Assembly: GCF_902141845.1 (NCBI RefSeq)
Contig: NZ_CABFPH010000055.1
Span: 1 to 35,734 of the forward strand
Origin: Methylobacterium symbioticum
GTDB lineage: Bacteria > Pseudomonadota > Alphaproteobacteria > Rhizobiales > Beijerinckiaceae
Length of the DNA stretch: 35,734 bases
Reading direction: 5' to 3'
Both the position numbers and the translations under genes were made by a program. The number at the start of each line of letters is the position of its first letter. The stretch's first letter is position 1. Below, piece after piece: positions 22,738-30,681 of the stretch. The notes under the pieces are model-generated. The model worked only from the letters and a program-made list of their open reading frames with translations. It was not told where the DNA came from and did no database searches.

Positions 22738-24900
22738 CTACTCAGCCGCGATGCCGTAGGTGTCGCTCGCAGGATCGTCCTGCTCCGACCCGGTCTCGAC
22801 AGAGAGGAAGGGCGGTAATGCGTCGGCCTCCTCCGACCCGCCGGCATCCTCGTTCCGCCCTTCGGCCGGGTCCGCCTCGCCGTCGCCGGGCTCGAGGCGC
22901 AGCGGCTCGGGCAGCCAGCCGGTGTCCGCGAGAAGGCGCTCGGCCTCCTTCGCCATCTCGCCTTTCTTCAGATGGTCGATGAGCTGCGCCGCCCGCTCGC
23001 CTGCCCCCTCGCGAACCGCTTCCAGGATACGCGCCTTGGTGACGCGCCCAAGATAGTTCGCCACGGTGGGCCGCCAACCGGAGGACACCATGTCGAGGTC
23101 CATCGCCCGCGCCAGCCGGTCGGCCTGGGCGAGGCGAACCCGCAGCCCGTGCTCCGAGACACCCATCCCGCCATAGGGGTTCGGCTTCTCGTGCAGCGCG
23201 TTGATGCCGAAGCTGACGCAATGCGCGAGCAATGCCATTCGGCTCGCCTCGTCGAGGGCACCCAGCCAGTCCCAGAGCGCATCGTCGTCCTCGGGCAGCT
23301 CGGCCTTCCAGCCCGCGTGCCGCTCGGCCACCGCGCGTGCGCAGCCGCTGTCGTTCAGGTCCTCGGCTTGCGCGGGGAAGTGGATCTGCCGGACCGAGGC
23401 CTCCAGGCAACCCTGCGCCGATCGGAAGCGGAAGGTGTCGAGCACCAGCTTGTGCAGCAGCGCCGTCAGCGCGACCTGCGGACGGTTCGCCACCGCGTCG
23501 CGCAGCGCCAGCGTGCGGTGCGCCGTGAGCTCCCCTAACAGCCGGTCGGGCAGCGGCCGGATGCCGTCCTCCTCCAGCTCGGGCTCGGCCGGCGCACCGC
23601 CGATCGTGATGACCGCCCGCTGCACCGCCGGCTGAGACATCGCATCATCCCGGCCGCGCTCGCCATCCGTTGTCTCGTCTTCGCCCTCCGATTTCGATAC
23701 GGCCGGCGCCTCGTCCTCAGGCCGGACATAGCCTCGCTCGACCCGGAGCCGGCCGTCATGACCGAGGCCGACGAAGGCGCCGGCGCGGTCGATCTCGGTC
23801 GGATCGTAGCGCAGCGGGCGGTTCGCCAGTTCCTCCAGCGCCGCCTCGATCTCGCCGAGCCGGTCGTCGACCGCTTCCGGCATCTCGTCGTGAGCCTCAT
23901 GCTCGGCGATGAGCCGCTCCTGCTCGGCGGTGAGTGCGTCGATCGTCGCCTGCTCAGCCTCGCTCACTTCGACGGGTTCGCCGTCCATCCGACGCAGGCC
24001 GAACTGATGGCCGTAGGGGAAGCTCATCGCCACCTCGATCCACTTCCAGCCCTCAGCCGCAATCCCCTCGGCCTCGGCCTTCAGCTTGTCGGCCACGAGG
24101 CGGTCGAGCAGGGCAACGTCCTGGAGCCAACCGCCGGCGTCGGACTGGAACAGGTCGCGCAGCATGGTTCCGCCGGCCGCCTCGTAGGCCTCCATCCCGA
24201 CGAACACGACCCGCTTGTCCGACGCCGCCACCGCCTTCTCGGTGAGCAGGCGCCGGATCTGATAGGGCTCCTTCGACCAGGAATTCCGCACCGCCTCCCA
24301 GACCTGTTCCTGGCGGGCGTGGTCCTCCGTGATGGCGAAGGCCATGAGCTGCTCGAGCGTCATGCCCTCAGTGGCGTAGACCTCAAGCAGCACGCCTGAG
24401 ACCGCGGCGAGGCGCAGCCGCTGTTTGACCACGTGGACCGGCACGAAGAAGGCCGCGGCGACCGCCTCCTCGGTCATGCCCTTCTCGCGCATCGCCTGGA
24501 AGGCTCGGAACTGGTCGAGGGGGTGGAGCGGCGCCCGCTCGATGTTCTCGGCCAGCGAGATCTCCTCGATGAGGACGCCGCTACCCGGGTCCGAGACCAC
24601 GCACGGCACCGGCGCGGTCTTCACCAGCCGCTTCTGCCTCACCAGGAGTTCCAGCGCCCGGTAGCGGCGGCCGCCGGCCGGCACCTCATACATCCCGGTC
24701 TCCCGGCCCTCGCCGTCGAGCACAGGCCGGACGTGCAGGCTCTGGATCAGGCCGCGCCGGGCGATCGACTCGGCCAGCTCCTCGACCGGCACGCCGGCCT
24801 TCACGCGCCGGACGTTGGCCTGGCACAGCACCAGCTTGTTGAAGGGGATCGGCCGGGCCGGGGCGAGAATGATTTTTTGGGGTGTATTCGTCATCGTCAT
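22738..24900 (-). CDS. Large ParB/Spo0J-family plasmid protein
   Basis: This 720-residue protein has a ParB N-terminal domain near residues 20-130: NVRRVKAGVPVEELAESIARRGLIQSL, then PAGGRRYRALELL (the nucleotide and arginine motif), then ISLAENIERAPLHPLDQFRAF. A helix-turn-helix region around EEAVAAAFFVPVHVVKQRLRL follows. The remaining 500 residues are helical and acidic and unlike classical ParB. This architecture is common on alphaproteobacterial plasmids and differs from the true partition ParB at 3547-4611, so a role in gene regulation or DNA protection rather than segregation is likely. I start at the ATG at 24900 (GGAG 4 bases upstream), with 24894 the alternative. A leader hairpin covers this ribosome site. 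Confidence 0.87.
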   Translation of the reverse strand: MTMTNTPQKIILAPARPIPFNKLVLCQANVRRVKAGVPVEELAESIARRGLIQSLHVRPVLDGEGRETGMYEVPAGGRRYRALELLVRQKRLVKTAPVPCVVSDPGSGVLIEEISLAENIERAPLHPLDQFRAFQAMREKGMTEEAVAAAFFVPVHVVKQRLRLAAVSGVLLEVYATEGMTLEQLMAFAITEDHARQEQVWEAVRNSWSKEPYQIRRLLTEKAVAASDKRVVFVGMEAYEAAGGTMLRDLFQSDAGGWLQDVALLDRLVADKLKAEAEGIAAEGWKWIEVAMSFPYGHQFGLRRMDGEPVEVSEAEQATIDALTAEQERLIAEHEAHDEMPEAVDDRLGEIEAALEELANRPLRYDPTEIDRAGAFVGLGHDGRLRVERGYVRPEDEAPAVSKSEGEDETTDGERGRDDAMSQPAVQRAVITIGGAPAEPELEEDGIRPLPDRLLGELTAHRTLALRDAVANRPQVALTALLHKLVLDTFRFRSAQGCLEASVRQIHFPAQAEDLNDSGCARAVAERHAGWKAELPEDDDALWDWLGALDEASRMALLAHCVSFGINALHEKPNPYGGMGVSEHGLRVRLAQADRLARAMDLDMVSSGWRPTVANYLGRVTKARILEAVREGAGERAAQLIDHLKKGEMAKEAERLLADTGWLPEPLRLEPGDGEADPAEGRNEDAGGSEEADALPPFLSVETGSEQDDPASDTYGIAAE

Positions 24901-24960
24901 GTCTCCGCGACGGGGGCCGAGAGCCTCTCTCTCGACCTTCAGATCCGTCGCGAAGCGGCG
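24901..24960 (-). promoter_or_regulatory. Structured leader covering the ribosome site of the ParB-like gene
   Basis: In the RNA, CTTCGCGACGG (24955-24945) pairs along 11 bases with CCGTCGCGGAG (24913-24903). The latter contains the GGAG Shine-Dalgarno sequence, 2 bases before the ATG region. Inside sits a second 9-bp hairpin, GGTCGAGAG and CTCTCGGCC, around the loop AGAGG (24928-24924). The same plan occurs upstream of ardC. Confidence 0.6.
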
Positions 24961-24994
24961 CACCGCTCTCTTCCTCTCCAGGCTCGCGCAAGCT

Positions 24995-25168
24995 CTACCA
25001 GACGGCGCGGCGGGCCATCTCCTCCTCGACGCCGTGCTGACCGGCGGCGATCGTCTCCGCGAAGAGCGGCAGGGTCTCGCGTTCGAGGAGCTGCCTACGC
25101 AGGAAGGCCGCGCGCTTCCGCGAGGTCTCACTATAGGGTTTGGGTCGGGGCGTGCGGCGGAAGCGCAT
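24995..25168 (-). CDS. 57-residue basic small protein after ArdC
   Basis: The start ATG shares its A with the ardC stop (TGATG at 25170-25166), which implies translational coupling, and the stop is TAG at 24995-24997. The product begins MRFRRTPRPKPYSETSRK and continues AAFLRRQLLERETLPLFAETI to a GVEEEMARRAVW end: a basic N-terminus followed by an amphipathic helical part. Third positions are GC-rich. I do not recognise a named family. Location in the ardC unit suggests an accessory plasmid-establishment factor, but that is only positional. Confidence 0.75.
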   Translation of the reverse strand: MRFRRTPRPKPYSETSRKRAAFLRRQLLERETLPLFAETIAAGQHGVEEEMARRAVW

Positions 25169-26142
25169 CACGCAGCCTCCATCGCGGCCGGTGGCGCGTC
25201 ATCGCCGTCCTTGTCCGAGGCAGGCGGCTCCGCATCCGGCAGGCGACCGAGCAGCCAGTCGGCGGCCTTGCTGGCCTGCGCGGCGGCGCGCACGATCGCC
25301 CGCTCGTCCCCGGACAGGACCTCGAGCCAGGAGCCGATGTAGTCGGCGTGGCGCACCGTTGGCACGATGCCGAGGCTGGCGCAGACGAAGGCAGCGGAAA
25401 TCTCCGCCACGAGCTCCTCACGCGCGTAGCAGGCACCGCCGCGCGGGCCCTTCGTCTCCCGGGCGAGGCGCGAAGCATGACCCGTCGCGTGGGACAGTTC
25501 ATGGGCGGCGGTCCGGTGGAAATTCACCAGCTCGTGGAAAGCTTCCGGCGGGGGCAGCACGACCACGTCGTCGGCCGGGCGGTAGAAGGCCATGCCGCCG
25601 CCGATCCGAATAGTGACGCCAGAGGCCTCCATCAGAGCACGGAAGCGCGGCAAGACGAGTTCCTCGCGCGGCGGGGGCAGCGGGGCGGTGAGAGCCTCGG
25701 GCAGTCCCTCGACCTGGGCGACGTTGAATACGGTGAAGCGCTTCAAGAAAGCGATCTGCCGGGCTTCGTCGCCGTCGCGGTCGGCGCGCTTGCGCTCGTC
25801 CTGCGGCGTGAAGCGGTCGGCGTAGACGACCGCGGTGCCGCGCTCGCCCCTACGCACGCAGCCCCCGAGGCCGAGGGCTTGGCGGAAGGTCAGCCAGCGC
25901 TGGGTCGAGTAGCCGGCCTCGATGCCGGCAGCCCAGAGCAGCATGACGTTGATGCCGGAATAGGCGCGGGCCGTGGCCGCGTTACGGGGCATGGCCACAG
26001 TGGCGGTGCCGGGGTCGGTGCTCCAGGGCTGGACCCAGGGCACGCAGCCGGCCTCGAGCTGCGCGATGATGCGGTCGGTGATTTCGCGGTAGAGGTTGAC
26101 CCGCTCGGTCGGGGCCCGGCGGGCTGCAGCGTGTCTGGCCAT
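25168..26142 (-). CDS. ardC: ArdC-like antirestriction protein
   Basis: This 324-residue protein has the ArdC architecture: an N-terminal ssDNA-binding domain with the family block NLYREITDRIIAQLEAGCVPWVQPW and YSGINVMLLWAAG, then a zincin-like metallopeptidase domain with HRTAAHELSHATGH (HEXXH, HELSH) near residues 215-225 and a downstream Glu in YAREELVAEISAAF. ArdC proteins protect incoming plasmid DNA during conjugation. The start MARHAAARR at 26142 lies next to a strong leader hairpin with a T5 tract. It is coupled downstream to a 57-codon gene. The length is normal for the family. Confidence 0.92.
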   Translation of the reverse strand: MARHAAARRAPTERVNLYREITDRIIAQLEAGCVPWVQPWSTDPGTATVAMPRNAATARAYSGINVMLLWAAGIEAGYSTQRWLTFRQALGLGGCVRRGERGTAVVYADRFTPQDERKRADRDGDEARQIAFLKRFTVFNVAQVEGLPEALTAPLPPPREELVLPRFRALMEASGVTIRIGGGMAFYRPADDVVVLPPPEAFHELVNFHRTAAHELSHATGHASRLARETKGPRGGACYAREELVAEISAAFVCASLGIVPTVRHADYIGSWLEVLSGDERAIVRAAAQASKAADWLLGRLPDAEPPASDKDGDDAPPAAMEAA

Positions 26143-26215
26143 CGGAAAAACCTTCGCGACGGGCGCCGGAGCCTCTCTCCGATCGATCCTCCCGTCACGA
26201 AGCCCCTGCCTTCCT
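26143..26215 (-). promoter_or_regulatory. Structured leader with terminator-like end upstream of ardC
   Basis: In the RNA, CTTCGTGACGGG (26202-26191) pairs along all 12 bases (one G-U) with CCCGTCGCGAAG (26163-26152). This is followed at once by GTTTTT and then the ATG at 26142. An inner hairpin CGGAG-AGAGG-CTCCG (26181-26167) lies inside, and the GAAGG ribosome site is mostly within the outer stem. It could act as a translation switch, an attenuator or both. Confidence 0.65.
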
Positions 26216-26299
26216 CCGACTCTGGGATGGGCCGTGCGCCCCCGGTCCTGGTTTCAAGTTCGCCGCCATCGATCGGAGAGCCCGCACCTCGCGGCCGGG

Positions 26300-26896
26300 C
26301 TACCGTGGTCGTGCGGCGCGAAAGGCGGCCGCCTCGATGGGCTCGACGTCGCACAGCTCGACGAACACGACCTTTTCCGAGCGCTCGGCGCCGATCAGGT
26401 CGAGATTGACGTAGGCGTGATCGGCGAAGGCCGGGCGGCACAGGCGCCAGACGACGCCGGTGTGGCCGACGCGCCGTCCGGCGTCGCCATCGAGCGTCAG
26501 CGGCGCGCCGGCGATCCGCACCGGCTGCCCGACGCGCAGCCAGTTCGCGGCGCTCACGATCAAGGCCGCCTTCTCGGCCTCAGTTAAGCTGCCGCGCGTT
26601 GTGCGGGCGAACGGCGTCTGCGGGTCGGCCGCGAGCCGCAGCGCCTGTTTTTCCGGCGGCAGACCGTGGAACATCTCCACCTCGTATTCCGGCGTCCCGG
26701 TCTCGGGTGCCGTCATCTTCGGCGAGGGGCGGAACACCTCGACGACAGGCGCGCCGAACAGATCGGGCTGGATGCCGATCAGCGCCCGCTTGTACTGCGC
26801 CTGACGGTACTCGGCCCACGAGCGCGCATCGGTGCCCGACCGGAAGCGCTCCACGTCCTGGCGAACGAGATGGGATTTTCTGGGTTTCGTCGCCAT
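26300..26896 (-). CDS. Hypothetical plasmid protein, 198 residues
   Basis: The start is placed at MATKPRKSHLVRQDVERF (26896, AAGG 5 bases upstream), since the open frame above it overlaps a leader motif. The first third is basic (SWAEYRQAQYKRALIG). A middle part has TPEYEVEMFHGLPPEKQALRL, and the last third is beta-rich, with GQPVRIAGAPLTLDGDAGRRVGHTG and DHAYVNLDLIG. This last part looks like a small beta-barrel (KOW-like or SH3-like) domain, based only on the pattern. I do not recognise a named family. It lies upstream of ardC on the same strand and shares the same leader signature, so it probably belongs to the same regulon. Confidence 0.7.
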   Translation of the reverse strand: MATKPRKSHLVRQDVERFRSGTDARSWAEYRQAQYKRALIGIQPDLFGAPVVEVFRPSPKMTAPETGTPEYEVEMFHGLPPEKQALRLAADPQTPFARTTRGSLTEAEKAALIVSAANWLRVGQPVRIAGAPLTLDGDAGRRVGHTGVVWRLCRPAFADHAYVNLDLIGAERSEKVVFVELCDVEPIEAAAFRAARPR

Positions 26897-27000
26897 GGCC
26901 TTGGCATTCGCCTGTCGATGTGGCGCGCTCGATTGGGGTGCGTGCGCGGGAAGCGTCGGGCGCCGGCGGCTCTCTCCGGCATCCGCCCCCGTCACGGGGC
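26897..27000 (-). promoter_or_regulatory. Structured leader, third copy
   Basis: The RNA contains GTGACGGG (26995-26988), GAGAGA (26976-26971) and an inner hairpin GCCGG/CCGGC (26980-26976 with 26966-26962), as in the ardC leader. The right arm CCCGACGC has one mismatch against the left. The element is about 60 bases from the ATG, so here it does not cover the ribosome site. Confidence 0.45.
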
Positions 27001-27092
27001 TCTTGACCTCCCCTGGCTCTCGGACGGTCTCGGCCGCGACGACCGCCGAGGGGGCTTCGCTCCCTGCTTGGCCATGCTAGCGTGGCCGGACC

Positions 27093-27746
27093 GTGCCGAT
27101 CCGTCCCGAACACCGCCACTTCTACCCGATCGACTGGCCGCAGCTCTCGGCCGCGATCCGCTTCGGGCGGGGCGGCGGGCGCTGCGAGGCCTGCGGACGG
27201 CCGCACGGGCAGGTCATCGTCTGTCTCGACGCGGGGACATGGTACGACGCCGAGGCCGAGGTCTGGCGCAACGGTCGCGGCCTGCCGCTGCGGCGATCGC
27301 CCGGGTTGGCCGCCCTGGCCGGGGCGCGGCTGACCCAGCCGATCCTGGCGACCTGCCACCGCGGGCACGACACCAGCCGCAACAGCGACCGGGATCTCGC
27401 GGCATGGTGCCAGCGCTGTCATCTGATCCACGACCGGCCCGGACACCTGCGGCGGCGCCGGCTGACCTACCTGCGGCGTCGTGCGCTCGGCGACCTGTTC
27501 CTCGGCCCTACCCGACCCAGTAGGGGCGGCGGCGCGCACGGTTCCAGGTGCGCCAACGCGCGCGGGATCGTTGCCTTCAGGGACGAAACCCGCAGGAGTT
27601 CGGGGCGCGCAGCGCGTAGAGCCCGGTCCTGCAGGGAGGTGGCGACACAACGGCGCCGGACGAGCCTATGCCATACCGTTCATCGTCATCACCCCCATCG
27701 AGCACGCCCTCCATCATCTTCAGTAGGAGAGGGGGGGGCAGTTTGA
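27093..27746 (+). CDS. HNH-nuclease-like zinc protein
   Basis: The GTG start at 27093 gives MPIRPEHRHFYPIDWPQLS, the usual opening of a small HNH-like family found on alphaproteobacterial plasmids. Two Cys pairs, CEACGRPHG (about residue 29) and CQRCHLIHDRPGH (about 106), frame a conserved stretch CHRGHDTSRNSDRDLAAW. This gives a treble-clef zinc finger with the HNH-type His and Asn. The native protein probably ends near residue 140 (RRALGDLFLGP). The last 75 residues are Arg/Ser-rich with poor codon bias, so the stop may have been lost. It is divergent from the 26300-26896 gene. Nuclease activity is inferred from family resemblance. Confidence 0.75.
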   Translation: MPIRPEHRHFYPIDWPQLSAAIRFGRGGGRCEACGRPHGQVIVCLDAGTWYDAEAEVWRNGRGLPLRRSPGLAALAGARLTQPILATCHRGHDTSRNSDRDLAAWCQRCHLIHDRPGHLRRRRLTYLRRRALGDLFLGPTRPSRGGGAHGSRCANARGIVAFRDETRRSSGRAARRARSCREVATQRRRTSLCHTVHRHHPHRARPPSSSVGEGGAV

Positions 27747-27795
27747 AGTTTGCCAGGAGGTTTCATCTCAATTTTGCGTCTCAAGTCGCTATTCG

Positions 27796-27811
27796 CATAA
27801 GATATCTTATG
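27796..27811. promoter_or_regulatory. Perfect 16-bp AT-rich palindrome
   Basis: CATAAGATATCTTATG is a perfect palindrome within an AT-rich 200-bp gap between the convergent HNH-like and phosphoesterase genes. No promoter-dependent gene start lies next to it except a weak 38-codon frame at about 27865. It could be a regulator site or a structural boundary of the island. The rest of the gap 27747-27945 holds nothing else I can support. Confidence 0.4.
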
Positions 27812-27945
27812 GAACTATAGCCTGTCTTATCAATCCACCAAAGCCCAGGACAGGAATTATCATTATGAAACATTCAGCTTTGCCCCAGGGGGTAATCTGT
27901 CTTGTGCGGCTGCCGATGCAGAAGGGCAGGGCGCTTTCGTCGGAT

Positions 27946-30171
27946 TTATGGAGCGCCCTCCCCTCCCCCGGCGGCCTTTAAACGATCGTCGGGCAAGCGT
28001 GTGTCGGTCATGCGCTCCAACGCTGTCACGAGACTCTGCGCCACGGGCGACCATCGGTTGAACGCGGCACGGGAGCGCGTCGAATGTTCGAACGTCTCGT
28101 TGACTCGCGCGAGGTCGCCCAGGTTTCGCGCCAGGATTGGAAGCTCCGCATCGCCAACCGTCGCGGTCGCCTCGATGTAGGCGGCAAGCGTGAGAAGCCC
28201 TTCGATCGCGACGGGAATGCCATCGGAATTGAACCCATTGGTCGCCGTACGCAGCTCTGCCAGCGAGCGCCGCCATTCGCGAACGGCGCTCGCCTGGGCG
28301 TCGCCCCGCACGGCCTTGTGCACGAGGGCGTCCGCAAGGAGGTGAAGCCGCTCCGGAGCTTGGTCGAGCCATCGATCGACGATCGGCATCGCGACCTGCG
28401 TGGGCGATCGGGATATCGTTCGCGCGTCGGCGGCGATGGTGGTGATCCGACCTGGCCGATAGCCGAGCTCTTCACAAATCTCTCGTTGCAGGAAGCGCAA
28501 CTCGGCGATGTTGATCGGCCACCAGCGCTCGAATTCCTGCGCCCGGTAGAAGGCGATCGCATCGACGGCGATGCGGCCGGCGTCTGCGTCCCTTCGACGA
28601 AACTCGATGAGGCAGAAGGATGCAAACTCCTCGCCCGCGCCGTTCGGTGCGAAGTCACGGAACGGGTCGACGAGAACGGCGATTGCCCTGGTGCTCGGCT
28701 TCGTCCTGAGGAGCGCGATGATGCGCGCGATCTGGTCGATCTTGCCGCCGTATCGCCGCAGACGTGCGCCATGGAGGTAGGGGATGCGCGGTTCCAGCTG
28801 CGATCGGTCCAGTTGCCACCACTCGACCAATTCGCGCAGCCACGCTTGTCGCTCGTCACCTTGCAGGTCGTCCGGAACGGCATAGGCGCTGGGCAACGGC
28901 AACGTCTTGCCGTCGTCGTCGGGCAGATCGAGGTGGACGATCAGGATGCCCCGCTTCGCGTTCGTCCCGGCGATGGCAAGAGCGCGCGCGTAGACCTCGT
29001 CGAGGTCCGTTCCCTCGACGATCACAGGCGCGCCGGGCGAGACAAGGACGGTCTCAGCGGGGCGGACGCCCGTCGTCCAGAGCCGGCGGATGGTTGGTGC
29101 CGGCCGCAGGTCTTCGGCACCCGATCGCGGAAGCGGGATCGCTTCGATCTTCACCTCGGGCGTGTGGGGGAGGCCGTCGAGCGTGATGAGCCGGACCGCG
29201 TCCGTCTCGCGTCCGACCTCGAAGGTCGCGCCGGAGATGACGAGGACGCGATGCATGTCATCGGCATCGCCGGCGTAGATGTGGTCGAAATAGGTGGCAT
29301 GCTCGTGCTTGTGCCCGTGGATGACCAAGCCGATGCCGCTACCGCGCAGGAAAGCGCGAACCTGTTCGAGGTTCGACATATCTGCGAAAGGCTTCAACTC
29401 CTCCCGCAGGCTGGGCGAGCGGAGATGGTGGTGCATCACCGCGATACGCAACTGGCGGCCGCGATCCGGCTGAGGCGTCGAGGCGACGAGCGCCCGCAAG
29501 GCCTCAAGTTGGTGTTCCGATACGCGGGCCATGTCGTACCGAGCCAGAGCCTGGAGCTGTGACCGCAACTGCGCCGCCACGGTCGCATCGCCCGGCTCAA
29601 GCGTCTCGGGAATCGTGTTCCAATGGCTCCGCAGCGGCTCGGGCAGAACTGAGCTGACGTGCGACCAGTTGCTGGTGTTGATCGGGAACACCGCCCAGCT
29701 ACGGTCGGCGGCGACCAGCCGATGCCGTCCCGGCTCCGCGATCGCCGGCCAGCCGTCGATGCCGTCGAGCCACGGCACGACGCAGCCCGCAGCGCTCCAG
29801 ACGCGGACGAAATCCTCGTAGCGTTCGGCGGTGCCGGGATCGGCGTCGCGCGGCACGTCGTGATTGCCTGGGACAGAGACGATGTGGTCGGACGCAACGC
29901 CGAGATGTTCTGCGATCAGCTTGAAGACGAGCTCATGGCCACCCGCTACGCCTTTGCTCTGCGCGTCACCCGAGAAGAACACGCCGTCGAGCGTGCGGCT
30001 GTCTCTGGTCAACCGTTCGGCCAAGCGTCGGAACAGAAGCTCGAGCGGCCCTTCGCGGGTAGCGGCAAGGAGGCCCCCGACGTCGACCTTCCGGTCATCC
30101 CGTTCGAACGGAGCGCCGGATGCGGACACATGAGCATCGGTGATGTGAAGGAAGGTCGCGCGGTCAGCCAT
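27946..30171 (-). CDS. Calcineurin-like phosphoesterase fused to a thymidylate-synthase-like domain
   Basis: This protein has 741 residues. The N-terminal metallophosphoesterase has all metal motifs: DAH (12-14), SGDAQ (67-71), GNHD (102-105), HHH (247-249) and GHKH (286-289). From about residue 380 a second region has RRYGGKIDQIARIIALL, VLVDPFRDF (499-507), FASFCLIEF (516-524), AIAFYRAQEFERWWPINIAEL and IAADART. This matches, block by block, the free-standing TS-like protein at 32726-33496 and the late core of thymidylate synthase, but without Cys at the matching position. The last 150 residues are helical. The ATG at 30171 has AAGGA upstream. It is divergent from the carrier-XRE operon. Phosphodiesterase or nuclease effector activity is inferred. 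Confidence 0.8.
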   Translation of the reverse strand: MADRATFLHITDAHVSASGAPFERDDRKVDVGGLLAATREGPLELLFRRLAERLTRDSRTLDGVFFSGDAQSKGVAGGHELVFKLIAEHLGVASDHIVSVPGNHDVPRDADPGTAERYEDFVRVWSAAGCVVPWLDGIDGWPAIAEPGRHRLVAADRSWAVFPINTSNWSHVSSVLPEPLRSHWNTIPETLEPGDATVAAQLRSQLQALARYDMARVSEHQLEALRALVASTPQPDRGRQLRIAVMHHHLRSPSLREELKPFADMSNLEQVRAFLRGSGIGLVIHGHKHEHATYFDHIYAGDADDMHRVLVISGATFEVGRETDAVRLITLDGLPHTPEVKIEAIPLPRSGAEDLRPAPTIRRLWTTGVRPAETVLVSPGAPVIVEGTDLDEVYARALAIAGTNAKRGILIVHLDLPDDDGKTLPLPSAYAVPDDLQGDERQAWLRELVEWWQLDRSQLEPRIPYLHGARLRRYGGKIDQIARIIALLRTKPSTRAIAVLVDPFRDFAPNGAGEEFASFCLIEFRRRDADAGRIAVDAIAFYRAQEFERWWPINIAELRFLQREICEELGYRPGRITTIAADARTISRSPTQVAMPIVDRWLDQAPERLHLLADALVHKAVRGDAQASAVREWRRSLAELRTATNGFNSDGIPVAIEGLLTLAAYIEATATVGDAELPILARNLGDLARVNETFEHSTRSRAAFNRWSPVAQSLVTALERMTDTRLPDDRLKAAGGGEGAP

Positions 30172-30255
30172 ATCCTTGTTTAGCCAGCCGCGCCGCTGCT
30201 GAACACACTCAACCGGTGACCGTGTCGAGGGAGGGGACGAGCCAGAAGCACCAAA

Positions 30256-30322
30256 GCAAGTGGCTTGCCGTTATGCCCTTGCATGTCGGCAAATCCGACA
30301 TTACGTTGGTTGCAAGTGCTTG
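30256..30322. promoter_or_regulatory. Operator cluster in the divergent promoter of the conflict-type island
   Basis: The 162-bp gap holds the inverted repeat ATGTCGG-CAAAT-CCGACAT (30283-30301, 7-bp arms), flanked by two related dyads, GCAAG-TGG-CTTGC (30256-30268) and GCAAG-T-GCTTG (30312-30322). A possible -35 TTGCAT at 30279 would place the large dyad between -35 and -10 of the rightward operon. The XRE protein encoded second in that operon is the likely binder. Confidence 0.5.
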
Positions 30323-30333
30323 AAAGGGACGCT

Positions 30334-30681
30334 ATGACCACCGCTACGCTCGCGCCACCCATTTCGGCTCCGACCGTAGCACCCTTCCCTTCGGCAGCGG
30401 TCGCGAAGGATTTGCGCAGCGAGTTAATCGAGGTGGTCAAGGGCGAGGCCTCGATCAAAGGTGTCGCTTTGCCGCCAACATTGGCGGCGATCGGGAGCAC
30501 TTCGTTCCAGATCGACTCTTTAGTGGTGGTGTCGATCCTGTGCGTCGTCGAGCCGATCCTCGGCATCGAGCTCCAGGACGGCGTGGTGCGGACAGGCGGC
30601 TATGGCTCGGTCGATCAAGCGCTGGCGCATCTGCTGCCGAAGATCGAGGCCTGTTGGAAGAAGCGCACAGGAGGCAAGTGA
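30334..30681 (+). CDS. Small acyl-carrier-like protein
   Basis: This 115-residue protein starts at ATG 30334, with AAGGGA upstream. After a Pro/Ala-rich tail (about 1-22), the chain shows the helix pattern of a carrier domain: KDLRSELIEVVKG, a loop, then IDSLVVVSILCVVEPILGIEL with DSL at residues 61-63, then GYGSVDQALAHLLPKIEA. The Ser in DSL is where phosphopantetheine is attached in acyl or peptidyl carriers. No synthetase, ligase or phosphopantetheinyl transferase lies nearby, so its partner is unknown; it may instead be only a carrier-like fold. The stop overlaps the XRE start (TGATG), and it heads the operon. Confidence 0.6.
   Translation: MTTATLAPPISAPTVAPFPSAAVAKDLRSELIEVVKGEASIKGVALPPTLAAIGSTSFQIDSLVVVSILCVVEPILGIELQDGVVRTGGYGSVDQALAHLLPKIEACWKKRTGGK

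Noticed and set aside
24433..26409. 658-residue plus-strand frame opposite the ParB-like and ardC genes
   Set aside because: Antisense shadow spanning two recognised genes and a leader.
27865..27981. 38-codon plus-strand frame beginning MKHSALPQG
   Set aside because: It has a plausible AGGA upstream but runs into the 3' end of the phosphoesterase gene and has no further support.
28084..29562. 492-residue plus-strand frame opposite the phosphoesterase
   Set aside because: The minus strand holds all five metallophosphoesterase motifs; the plus frame is a GC-driven shadow.
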